Source: Myxococcales bacterium (GTDB taxonomy: Bacteria; Myxococcota_C; UBA6777). From it: a stretch of DNA of 64,000 nucleotides. Shown in pieces: positions 35,749-44,397 of the stretch. The notes beneath the pieces were generated by a model that searched no databases, was not told the origin of the DNA, and saw only the letters and a list, made by a program, of their open reading frames with translations. Positions within the stretch are counted from its first letter, which is position 1. The number at the start of each line of letters is the position of its first letter. The stretch is taken from positions 62,001 to 126,000 of the forward strand of contig JACKEL010000009.1 of NCBI GenBank assembly GCA_020632975.1, written 5' to 3'. The position numbers were made by a program, and so were the translations under genes.

Positions 35749-38700
35749 TCACGAACGTGTCGAACCACCCACAGAGGACGGCACACTCTTGTGAAAGCTA
35801 CACCAACGAGAGAGTACACGATCCAAACTCTCTTGGCGAACAGGCTTTGCGAGATAATCGTCCATCCCCACCGTCAATGCGCGTTGCCGATCTTCATCTA
35901 GATGGCTCGCACTCATCCCAATGATCGGGAGATTTCTCGGAAATCGTTGGCGGATCAAAAGTGTTGTTTGGTAGCCATCCAACTCAGGCATCTGGCAATC
36001 CATCAAGATCGCCGCATAGAACAAGTCTCCATGCCGCTGAAGAGAACGCAAAGCCTCTTGTCCGTTGGTTGCGATCTCGACGGAGTATCCCAGTCGCTCC
36101 AACGTCAGTGTCATCACTCTTTGGTTTAATAAATTATCCTCGACGACCAAGATACGAGGAACTCCAAGGTCCCGAATCTCCTCAAATCGCTCTTCTTGCG
36201 AGAAAGGACCTTCCCATGTGGTATTCCAATGGGGCGGAGATGGGTGGGGCATCTTATCCATCATCTCTTCTTTCTGACTCACTGTCCACAGTGCTTCATC
36301 CCGCCCCCTCGCCTCTTCTTTGGGATGATGTTCCGGCGTCTTGTCCCCATGCAAGTCGCGTTGGGTTTTTGTTATAGAGTGACTTTTCTCAACTGTCGAG
36401 ACCTTTTGCGGAAGCTCTTTCGGTTTTCGCCGCTCTTTTCGCTCGTTTCCAACAAACGCGTGGGTCTCTTCTTGTGTTGAGGACAACCCTACTTTGCCCT
36501 CAACACACTGACCTCGTAAAACGGCAGAAGGTCCAACATTTTTAGGCTTTCTCTCCTCCAAAGCCACAAGTGTTCGCTGCCCAAGCGAGGCCGCTCGCAG
36601 CCCTTCGCCCTTCAAAGATACCGAAACTTGCGTAACACCCGCGTCTTCTTCAGGAGAAGAATCAGAAACAGGGGTAAACTCTCGCACAATCCAATGCACT
36701 TCGCGCTTTCGAGCACTGTCTCGTCTCGCACGTCCTCGATGCATAAATGTATCGACGATCTTTTGGGGCGCGCGATCTTCTTTGGGTTCTTGGCGCGGAG
36801 AGGGCTCTGGCTTGGCTTCGACAGAAACAGGCCGTATCGACTCGCTGCTCCAATGATCTCTCGCATCTTGTTCTGTGCCCCACACAAAAGGCCCCAAACG
36901 AATCTCTGTGCTAGAGCGACGGCGTGTATGGATGGCACGCATCCGTTGTTCTGCCTGCCAAGAAAGTGCCAAAGACAAGACACGACGCATCTCTTCTTGC
37001 CGCGCCCAACGAGACAACACAAACAATCCAGCCCTGACAGAAGCCCAACGTGGGATCGTCTCTTGATCTTGTTGCGCCACCACATAAGCACACGACGAAG
37101 CTACGGGAGATTCCACATGCGCACTCAACCAAGACCACGCCGAACTTTCCATCCCGTCCGCTTCGATCCAACAAAGCGATACACCCAAAGGCTCATGTTC
37201 AGACCACAACAGCCGCGCTTCCGCTTCATCAAGGCTTGCGACCCCTTCACAACGACAGCCCCACGCAGAAAGCAAACGTACCGCCCAAGAACGCCGCGTA
37301 GCATGGCGATCCACCCACAACACCCGCGGTGCAGACGGCCACACCTCTGGAATCGAGACCACGGGCAAGATCGGCGTTTCATCCACAACGATCAGCCCTC
37401 GAGGTGCGTCTTTCGCTTTGGAAAGCGCGACAGCACTCGACTTTTCTTTCGTAAGCGGCAGCCAAACAGCAAAGCAACTTCCCACCCCTGGCGTGCTCGA
37501 GACCTCGACGTTTCCGCCCATCAGCTCGGCTAGCTGTTTTGCGATCACCAAACCAAGGCCCGTCCCACCGAAGTTACGGGTAGTGGAGTTGCTTGCTTGT
37601 TGGAACACTTGAAACAAACTCGCCAACGCTTTTTCTTCGATGCCGATGCCTGTGTCGCGAATGCTGAAACGCAAGCGATCCTCGAGGCGTTCCACATGAA
37701 GAGAGACCTCGCCATGTGGTGTAAACTTCAATGCGTTGGCGATCAAGTTCATCAGGATCTGACGCAAACGCAGTGGGTCCCCCACCACATAAGCAGGGAT
37801 CTCGGGATCCATCATGCCCAACAGCCGGAGCGATTTGGCATGTGCTTGGGGCCAAAAGAATGCCAAGATACTCTCGATCAACTCGGGGAAATGGAAGCGC
37901 AAGTACTCTAGTTCGACCCGTCCTGCCTCCAGTTTCGAGAAGTCGAGGATATCGTTGACCAACTCTTGCAACACAAAGCCCGACTCGCGAACGATCTTCA
38001 ACAATTCCTTGTCGTCGAGTTGACGCCGTTCGCTTTGCAAAAGCTCTAGCGCTGTCATCATCCCATGCAAAGGCGTGCGGATCTCATGACTCATGCGAGC
38101 CAAAAAGTCGGATTGTTCTTGGGCTGCCGAAAGAGCCTTCTCTCGGGCTTCTTGGAGCTTTTGCTCAAGGCGTTTGTGCCGCGTGATATCTCGAAGGATC
38201 ACCAATGCTTCTTCTGGATGGACCGCAACGATCCGCGCTTCGTAATGCGCGGGATTCACATTTTCTCCCGTTGGGACTTGGTATTCGAGCTGTTGTGCCA
38301 TGCGCGATGTCAACACAAGGTCGATCTTCTCGCGCATCTTTTCGTCGATCTCACTCGGCCAAGGACGCTCGGCGGGGTTTTGATCCCCCAAGACCTCGCA
38401 CCAACTCAAAGCATCTCGAACACGAGAGTCCTCGCTCACATGGAACAAACAGTCTGGTAACGCATACAACAAAGCCCGATGGCGCGCTTCCATCTCTTCA
38501 AGAGCCTCTTTACGCATCTCGCTTTCGTGCAGTTGATCTTGCAACCGCCACCCAAGGTAGCGCATCTGCCCCAGCGAAAACCCCACCCAAGCAAAAAGAC
38601 CGACCCCCGCAAAAAACAGACTTGGTGGATGCACAACATGAATGGGGTAGCCTGCAAGATACATCGAGGTAGACTGCGTTCCTGTCGCAACCAACGCTGC

Positions 38701-38889
38701 TAGGATGCCGATACGTCGTCCCGCAACCGCGCCCGTCAAGGCAACAGGCACCACCCCCATGAGACCTGCAACCGTCCCATAATACCGATACAACGGTAGG
38801 TACAAGACCCACATCACAAACCAAGACAGCCACATCAAGGCTACCCAAGGGATGCTCTTCCCAAACACATCATCTTGTCGATGGCTCAT
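35749..38889 (-). CDS. Membrane hybrid histidine kinase, degenerate plus intact receiver
   Basis: 1046 residues. N-terminal membrane region of about four helices (residues 10-100), PAS-like domain (120-245), HisKA with His in MSHEIRTPLHGM near 265, and HATPase to about 480 (FGGTGLGLVIAKQL). A receiver-like domain at 515-640 (RVLWVDRHATRRSWAV, LCWIEADGM) lacks the acceptor Asp pocket. A long Lys/Glu-rich linker follows, then a full receiver (VVEDNLLNQRV, ILMDCQMPELDG, YLAKPVRQ) at 920-1035. Start chosen at MSHRQDD with GAGG upstream. First gene of the cluster in transcription order. Confidence 0.92.
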   Translation of the reverse strand: MSHRQDDVFGKSIPWVALMWLSWFVMWVLYLPLYRYYGTVAGLMGVVPVALTGAVAGRRIGILAALVATGTQSTSMYLAGYPIHVVHPPSLFFAGVGLFAWVGFSLGQMRYLGWRLQDQLHESEMRKEALEEMEARHRALLYALPDCLFHVSEDSRVRDALSWCEVLGDQNPAERPWPSEIDEKMREKIDLVLTSRMAQQLEYQVPTGENVNPAHYEARIVAVHPEEALVILRDITRHKRLEQKLQEAREKALSAAQEQSDFLARMSHEIRTPLHGMMTALELLQSERRQLDDKELLKIVRESGFVLQELVNDILDFSKLEAGRVELEYLRFHFPELIESILAFFWPQAHAKSLRLLGMMDPEIPAYVVGDPLRLRQILMNLIANALKFTPHGEVSLHVERLEDRLRFSIRDTGIGIEEKALASLFQVFQQASNSTTRNFGGTGLGLVIAKQLAELMGGNVEVSSTPGVGSCFAVWLPLTKEKSSAVALSKAKDAPRGLIVVDETPILPVVSIPEVWPSAPRVLWVDRHATRRSWAVRLLSAWGCRCEGVASLDEAEARLLWSEHEPLGVSLCWIEADGMESSAWSWLSAHVESPVASSCAYVVAQQDQETIPRWASVRAGLFVLSRWARQEEMRRVLSLALSWQAEQRMRAIHTRRRSSTEIRLGPFVWGTEQDARDHWSSESIRPVSVEAKPEPSPRQEPKEDRAPQKIVDTFMHRGRARRDSARKREVHWIVREFTPVSDSSPEEDAGVTQVSVSLKGEGLRAASLGQRTLVALEERKPKNVGPSAVLRGQCVEGKVGLSSTQEETHAFVGNERKERRKPKELPQKVSTVEKSHSITKTQRDLHGDKTPEHHPKEEARGRDEALWTVSQKEEMMDKMPHPSPPHWNTTWEGPFSQEERFEEIRDLGVPRILVVEDNLLNQRVMTLTLERLGYSVEIATNGQEALRSLQRHGDLFYAAILMDCQMPELDGYQTTLLIRQRFPRNLPIIGMSASHLDEDRQRALTVGMDDYLAKPVRQESLDRVLSRWCSFHKSVPSSVGGSTRS

Positions 38890-39049
38890 AGGCACCCCCT
38901 CGTGCACTCATTCGCCCAAAGTCTTCTTATAGACCGCAAAGAAATGAACTGTTCATCAAACCGTCCATCAAACCGTTCATTAAACCGTCCGCAAACAAGA
39001 TAACACCCTAAGTACCTTTTCCGCAAACGACATCTGCACCCTTTGTTTT

Positions 39050-40189
39050 TCAGGGAGCCAACATGGGCAACAACTCCCGACCATAACGACGTACTCGCCA
39101 TCCTGACATCCCAGGCACCTTTGCCAGCGATACTAAGTCACGCGGAGCATGGCTCAAACAATTCTTTAAGAGTTGGTTGGAAAAGAGTAAACTTCCCTCG
39201 ATCCCTTCTCGTTCGGCCAACTCTGCCCGCCACGAACGCAGACCATCAAACATCTCTGAAGACACGCCAACACCACCCTCTCCGCGAGGATGACGATGTT
39301 TTTTCTCTTCGTGGGGCAATCTCCGCAATGACCAAGAACGCTCAACAGCTTCCAAGATCAATGAGCCATAATGCCGTATTTGTCGTGCGTGCAACCCTTC
39401 AACATCAGATAATTCTTGCATATTTCTTGGTAAGTGACGCGCGATCCCCATCAATGCGTTGTCTGGGAGCACCAAAAAAGCTGCGCGATCTTCTCTTTCG
39501 CAGATCTCATGGCGCACCTGGTACAAAGCACACAACGCACGCAGTGGCTTCGTAGGAAGATCACGCGCCCCTTTGATCTTTCGATAACCCGCTGGATCAA
39601 ATGGTTTTTCTTGATAATCCGTATTCACAGCCATCGCTGTGGATTCTTCCAACACCGCATCCAACCAGCCCGCATCTTCCAAGCGTTCCAACAAGATATC
39701 TCGAAGTTCCAAAAGGTGCTGAACGTCCATCGCCGCGTAAGCAAGGGCATCTTGGGGCAACGGACGCCTCGACCAGTCGAGCATCTGGAACTTCTTGGAC
39801 ATCTCCACCCCAAAAAACTCTTTCAACAAACCACCCAAGCCACGCATCGGCAAAGACAAAAACGCTGCCGCGATCTCTGTATCAAACAACCCTCGCAGGT
39901 AGATTTGATAGTCCCTTTGCAAACCTAGCAAGTCATTGGAAGCACTGTGTAAAACTTTCAACCGTGAGGGATCAGACAACATCACCCCCAACTTTTCGAT
40001 CGAAGAAGGACCCAAAGCCAACAGATCCAACAAGGCGATCTCGGATCGCGTCGCGATCTGCATCAAACAGAGCCTCGTTCGATAGCTGTGGACGCTGTTG
40101 CTTTCTGTATCCACAGCAAAGTCCGCCTCGTCCTTTACCAACTTCCACCACGCTTCAAACGTGTCATCCCGATCAATCCAACGCCACAT
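39050..40189 (-). CDS. rnd: Ribonuclease D
   Basis: 379 residues. The DEDDy exonuclease site is visible: FAVDTESNS, then the Asp in VLHSASNDLLGL, and YAAMDVQHLLELRD. C-terminal HRDC-type helices follow (about 215-285 and 300-379; ALCALYQVRHEICERED, LRSWRAELAEREG). RNase D trims tRNA and small-RNA 3' ends. Its start overlaps the 3' end of the kinase gene by 17 bases, so the two are co-transcribed. Confidence 0.94.
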   Translation of the reverse strand: MWRWIDRDDTFEAWWKLVKDEADFAVDTESNSVHSYRTRLCLMQIATRSEIALLDLLALGPSSIEKLGVMLSDPSRLKVLHSASNDLLGLQRDYQIYLRGLFDTEIAAAFLSLPMRGLGGLLKEFFGVEMSKKFQMLDWSRRPLPQDALAYAAMDVQHLLELRDILLERLEDAGWLDAVLEESTAMAVNTDYQEKPFDPAGYRKIKGARDLPTKPLRALCALYQVRHEICEREDRAAFLVLPDNALMGIARHLPRNMQELSDVEGLHARQIRHYGSLILEAVERSWSLRRLPHEEKKHRHPRGEGGVGVSSEMFDGLRSWRAELAEREGIEGSLLFSNQLLKNCLSHAPRDLVSLAKVPGMSGWRVRRYGRELLPMLAP

Positions 40190-41129
40190 CCGTTTTGCGC
40201 TCCATCTCTACCTTCGTCGCACAATCGCCCAACCACGCCTTGCTTTCACAAACTTGTTCCCACCAAGGCTCCATCCACGCCAAGACTTCTTCCGCACTGC
40301 CTGCACGACGTTCCAAGACAGGCTCCAAAACCCGACCCAAGATCCACTCAAACCTTTCGCGCCAAGGGGATGACACTCCCTCCAAAGGCGGCACCTGCAA
40401 CACGGGCAGGATCTCCAAAACCCGTTCAGGACTCATCCCCGCCAACAAACGGCGGCCCATAAATAGTTCCCAAACAATCAATCCCCACGAGAATAAGTCT
40501 GAGCGAGCCTCGACACGCATCCCCGAAGCCACCTCTGGCGACAAGTACGCAAAGCGCCCACGCAAGGACTCCCACGCAGTCTGACGCAAGATCACTTCTG
40601 AAACTGCGATACCAAAGTCCGTCAGTTTGACCTCACCTGTCGTACTCAACAAGATGTTGGGCGGCGAAAGATCTCGATGGATCACTGATATCCTCGATCC
40701 TTCGGCGTCTTTCATCTGATGAAGATACGCCAAAGCCCGCAACAGTTGGATCGCCACACAAACCACAGCTTCCGCAGGCCACAACTGCGCACGTTCACGA
40801 GACCAACGCAACAATTCGCCCAGATCGCAGCCTCGCACATACTCCATCAGCAAGTAAGCTCGGGAAAGATCCTCATATCCCTCCACAAACTTTACGATCT
40901 GCGGATGGCGTATCCGCCGCAACAAGCGAATCTCATCGCAAAACATCTCTGCGATCTCGTCATCTGCATCAAAAGGAAAACGCAAGGTTTTCAAAGCATA
41001 AAGAGAGGCAGGCTCTCGAAGAGAAGACACCAACAAGACAGCCGCCACGCCCCCCTCCGCAAGATGCGCTTGGGGTTGAAGTTGGCGCTCTTGCAAAACC
41101 CAACGTTGCACAGGGCTTAATGGCACCAT
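40173..41129 (-). CDS. Eukaryotic-type Ser/Thr protein kinase
   Basis: 318 residues, kinase domain only. ATP Lys in LYALKTLRF; Glu in CDEIRLLRRI; catalytic loop VIHRDLSPPNILLS; DFGIAVSEV; APE-like FAYLSPEVASG; DLFSWGLIVWEL. The Gly loop is loose (LAEGGVAAVLLVS). No membrane or sensor domain, so it is a soluble kinase. Two PP2C-type enzymes elsewhere in the window could oppose it, but nothing links them directly. Confidence 0.92.
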   Translation of the reverse strand: MVPLSPVQRWVLQERQLQPQAHLAEGGVAAVLLVSSLREPASLYALKTLRFPFDADDEIAEMFCDEIRLLRRIRHPQIVKFVEGYEDLSRAYLLMEYVRGCDLGELLRWSRERAQLWPAEAVVCVAIQLLRALAYLHQMKDAEGSRISVIHRDLSPPNILLSTTGEVKLTDFGIAVSEVILRQTAWESLRGRFAYLSPEVASGMRVEARSDLFSWGLIVWELFMGRRLLAGMSPERVLEILPVLQVPPLEGVSSPWRERFEWILGRVLEPVLERRAGSAEEVLAWMEPWWEQVCESKAWLGDCATKVEMERKTDVALD

Positions 41130-41192
41130 CGCGAAAGTCTATCCCTCCATCTCCAAGATCGATTCGCCTACAGAGTAGGCTTTTTTCGAGGT

Positions 41193-41693
41193 TTAGGCAG
41201 ACTCACCATCCAAAGACAGAACAAAAACCAAAGCATCCTCGACGGGTTTCTCGTAATACTTTTTGCGCAGACCGACTTGCTCGAAACCAAAGGACCGATA
41301 CAAGGCAATCGCCGCTTCATTGGAGATCCGCACCTCCAAGAAGATTTGTGCAGCATCAGCTTGACGTGCAAGACGCAATGCATCTTCCATCATCTTGCGT
41401 GCGATGCCTAATCGCCGATAATCGGGCAAAACCGCGACATTTAAGATGTGTAGTTCACCAGGCAAAAGCCACGAAAGACAATACCCCACCGCTTCCTCAT
41501 CGCCCCCCAAAGGATCACGCAAGATCGCAAGACGGAACCGCGACCAAGGATGAGAAAACTCGGGTTCAAGGGCTTTTAAGGTCCAAGGGTGTTTATGCGC
41601 GAGGCGTTCGATCGCACAGATCGTCGGAAGATCCGAGATCTTGGCTTGACGAAGAGACAGGACTTTATCGTGGATTTCTAGGATGGCACTCAT
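41193..41693 (-). CDS. rimI: Ribosomal-protein-alanine N-acetyltransferase (RimI-like GNAT)
   Basis: 166 residues from MSAILEIH; longer starts at 41726 and 41741 are possible and no ribosome site is decisive. GNAT core: LRQAKISDLPTICAIE, acetyl-CoA loop LPDYRRLGIARKMM (R/Q-x-x-G-x-G/A), LEVRISNEAAIALYRSFGFE and KKYYEKPVEDALVF, the last typical of RimI. RimI acetylates the N-terminus of S18, whose gene rpsR is also in this window though not adjacent. Confidence 0.85.
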   Translation of the reverse strand: MSAILEIHDKVLSLRQAKISDLPTICAIERLAHKHPWTLKALEPEFSHPWSRFRLAILRDPLGGDEEAVGYCLSWLLPGELHILNVAVLPDYRRLGIARKMMEDALRLARQADAAQIFLEVRISNEAAIALYRSFGFEQVGLRKKYYEKPVEDALVFVLSLDGESA

Positions 41694-41762
41694 CGAAAGA
41701 TTATCGACCTTGGCCCCTTCCCCCATGCTGCGCGAGGCCACCGATCAATCGAAGAGATGGGA

Positions 41763-43610
41763 TTATTCACGCGGAAGTTGGATCAGGGTGAGATTGAGGT
41801 CGCGTGTACCAATGCGGTAACGCTCCATAAAGTGACGGATATTCATATGTCGAAAGCCCTTATACCCGCCGTTAGCCTTTTCCGCAAGCAAGCGCTTGTA
41901 CGACAAGCCGTGTTGGATGTTGTAATGGAAGTAGCTCTTGGACTTTGAACCCCAACGCGGGTGCGACAAAGTACGGATAATCAAGCTCAACTTGTCCATC
42001 GGCATAATGCGGAAACTTTCGCGATAATGCGGACCATAGGGCCAATACTCTTCCGCATTGGAGAAGTAAGCCATACGCACCACGATGCCCATCGCTTTTG
42101 CGGCTTCCGCCACGCCACGCAGACTCTTCTCTTTCAACAAGTCTCCTGGCAACGCACGAAAACGTCCCAAAAGATGGAGCTTGCGGATGTGTGCGTAATG
42201 TTCGGGCGTGATCAACCAGTGACCTTTGTACGCACGGATGGTGGAGCGCGCAAACTTGTCGTTGAAGTAACGGAAGAACTTTCCTTGGTAACGACGATAC
42301 ACCCGCAAAAGCATCTTGAGATCAGGATCGTTTTTGTAGGTTTCCTTCAAGAGAGCCAAGCTCGACTTGCCGCGTTTGGGTGCGTAGTACTGCACAAAGT
42401 CTTTACCTGTTTCTGCCTTGAGCAAGAAGGCACGGTGAACCTTGTGCACCCAAGGGATGACAGCGTCATAATCCATCAACCACACGTACTCTGAACGCGC
42501 CCATGCAATGAAGTTGTAGTTCTGATCAGCGCCGATCCCAACGTAACCACCACCAAGATTCTGGATGTAAGGATACCAGAGGTACTGGTGACGCTCGTTG
42601 GAGGTCACGTAGTGGTTGGGGTCGCGGCAGTTGGAACCCGAACGACCCGCACGCGGACAAAGCTTTTTGTTGGCCAACACGTCTTCAGCCGAACCATTGA
42701 AAAGCTCTTTTTGCTTCCCTTCCAAAGCTGCCGTTGGTGTAGCAACTTGGGGGCGCGGCTTCAAATGGAAGAAGGTTCTTTCATCTTTGGAAGGCGCTTC
42801 TGTCGAAGATGCACAACGAATCCCCGCCATCACGCTCGCGCGCATCGGGTCCATAGGCATCCGAGCATAGGCAGGAAGCTCTTTCGCACCGCGGAAAAAA
42901 GAACCGCCACGCAAGATCTTCTTTGCAGAAGCAGGGCACTTGTCTTTCCCACCACACGGACCTTTGGGGCTATCTCCTTGACAAGCATCCCCACAAGCTC
43001 CCGAACATCCGCCATAACAAGGCGTGTACCAGTCTTGTACCCACTCAGCGACATTGCCAGCCATGTGGTAAAGACCGAAGCCTTGGGCTTGACGGCGACG
43101 CGTTCCAATAGGATGACGAGGACCACAACGTGAGCTGTGCGCGCGCTTACAAGATGGCGCTTCGTCACCCCAAGCGTACTTGGTTCCTTTGGGGCCGCGC
43201 GCTGCACGTTCCCACTCCGCTTCTGTGGGAAGACGCTTCCCAACAAAACGGCAATAACGCACCGCATCATACCAAGTCACGTGCGTCACAGGATTCTTCT
43301 TGATCAAGAAAGAAGGCTTGATCGGAACCCGAAAAGGACGGAAACATCGGCCTGCTTTGACACAACGATCATAGTCTTCGTTGGTGACCTCAGCTTTGTC
43401 CAAATAAAAGGTTTCCACAGTCACCTGCGCAGCAGGTTTCGCGTCTTTCTCGCCGTTGTCACCGCGAGTAAAACTCCCACCAGGAATACAAACCATCCCT
43501 GCAGAGGCCTCTTTGCAAGGCGTAGCAGCTTGCGCTTCCCAAGCTCCACCCACACAAAATGCAAAAAGCCCTACACTGAGCAAACGACCGAACTTTCCAG
43601 TTCTTCGCAT
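41763..43610 (-). CDS. Secreted FGE/SUMF1-like protein fused to a novel C-terminal domain
   Basis: 615 residues. Signal peptide (LLSVGLFAFCVGGAWEAQA). FGE-sulfatase-type domain at 30-275 (MVCIPGGSFTRGDNGEKD, AEVTNEDYDRCVKAGRC, LPTEAEWERAARG, GNVAEWVQDWY, ILRGGSF, GIRCASS). It carries many extra cysteines (TPCYGGCSGACGDACQ). Catalytic-type cysteines of true formylglycine enzymes are not obvious, so it is likely a structural or binding member. The last 300 residues (YLWYPYIQNLGGGYVGIGAD, YVWLMDYDAVIPW, YFSNAEEYWPYGPHYRES) form a separate domain I do not recognise. Start chosen at MRRTGKF with GGAG upstream; the frame is open to 43844. Confidence 0.8.
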   Translation of the reverse strand: MRRTGKFGRLLSVGLFAFCVGGAWEAQAATPCKEASAGMVCIPGGSFTRGDNGEKDAKPAAQVTVETFYLDKAEVTNEDYDRCVKAGRCFRPFRVPIKPSFLIKKNPVTHVTWYDAVRYCRFVGKRLPTEAEWERAARGPKGTKYAWGDEAPSCKRAHSSRCGPRHPIGTRRRQAQGFGLYHMAGNVAEWVQDWYTPCYGGCSGACGDACQGDSPKGPCGGKDKCPASAKKILRGGSFFRGAKELPAYARMPMDPMRASVMAGIRCASSTEAPSKDERTFFHLKPRPQVATPTAALEGKQKELFNGSAEDVLANKKLCPRAGRSGSNCRDPNHYVTSNERHQYLWYPYIQNLGGGYVGIGADQNYNFIAWARSEYVWLMDYDAVIPWVHKVHRAFLLKAETGKDFVQYYAPKRGKSSLALLKETYKNDPDLKMLLRVYRRYQGKFFRYFNDKFARSTIRAYKGHWLITPEHYAHIRKLHLLGRFRALPGDLLKEKSLRGVAEAAKAMGIVVRMAYFSNAEEYWPYGPHYRESFRIMPMDKLSLIIRTLSHPRWGSKSKSYFHYNIQHGLSYKRLLAEKANGGYKGFRHMNIRHFMERYRIGTRDLNLTLIQLPRE

Positions 43611-43985
43611 CCTTCTTTTTCTCCAATGTCCAAGAGCAAAGCTCCAAAAAAACCGCATTTGCGGCCCAAACCTCATCTTCTTCACAAACCACACACACCC
43701 CAAAAAAGCAAATTTCCTATCCTCTTCATGGACACCCACAGCGCAGGCCACACGCTCACCACATGCTATATGCTCACGGGGCGGCTCTCTGTGGCACCTG
43801 TACCAACTAACTCCTACCTCATTGATAATAAAAGAGAAAATCAAATAGGTTTCTTTGGAAAATCACGAGAGTTTGTAAAGTGACTTCCCGAACCAAGGGA
43901 GTTTGCGAAAAAAATCGTCTGATGTGACGAAGTTTTACGTTCGAAAATAACCTATCTTTTCATATAGTTGATAATTAGTTGGTAC
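43611..43985. other. Intergenic region upstream of the FGE-like gene
   Basis: 375 bases without a credible gene. The right half is AT-rich (43805-43985). It should contain the FGE-like gene's promoter, but none is clear. It passes into hairpin-repeat array 3. Confidence 0.4.
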
Positions 43986-44372
43986 AGATGCTCTCTGTGG
44001 GCACCCACCATCATCACAGATCACACACCCACAGGCGGCTCTCTGTGGGCACCCACCATCATCGCCCCACGGTGCCCACCATGATGATCCACAGCGCAGG
44101 CCAATATCATCGCAGGCCATACGATCGCCTAGGGGCGGCCATCACCCCACACACCATCATCGCAGGCCACACGCTCACGGGCGGTCCTCTGTGGCCGCCC
44201 GCCATCATCGCAGACCACGATCACCCACAGGCGGCTCTCTGTGGCCGCCCGCCAATCGTGACAATCGTGCGTAGGCAAATGGAATGAAAGGTCATACGAT
44301 CGCCTAGGGGCGGCCCTCTGTGGCCGCCCGCCAATCGTGATAATGATGCGTAGGCAAATGGAATAAAAGGAA
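43986..44372 (-). repeat. Hairpin-repeat array, locus 3
   Basis: Lies just behind the stop of the 44398 lipoprotein gene. Best hairpins (plus-strand reading): GGGCGGCC-CTCTGT-GGCCGCCC at 44308-44329; GGGCGGTC-CTCTGT-GGCCGCCC at 44179-44200 with a G-T pair; and a GGCGGC...GCCGCC copy near 44230-44250. Weaker copies with GTGGGCACCCAC lie at 44000-44060. A 60-70 base unit (ATACGATCGCCTAGGGGCGG..., ...GCGTAGGCAAATGGAAT) is duplicated. CATCATCGCAGGC is shared with array 2. In the direction of transcription the loops read ACAGAG. Confidence 0.8.
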
Positions 44373-44397
44373 AAAAGGAAGGAATCGAAGGGAGGGA

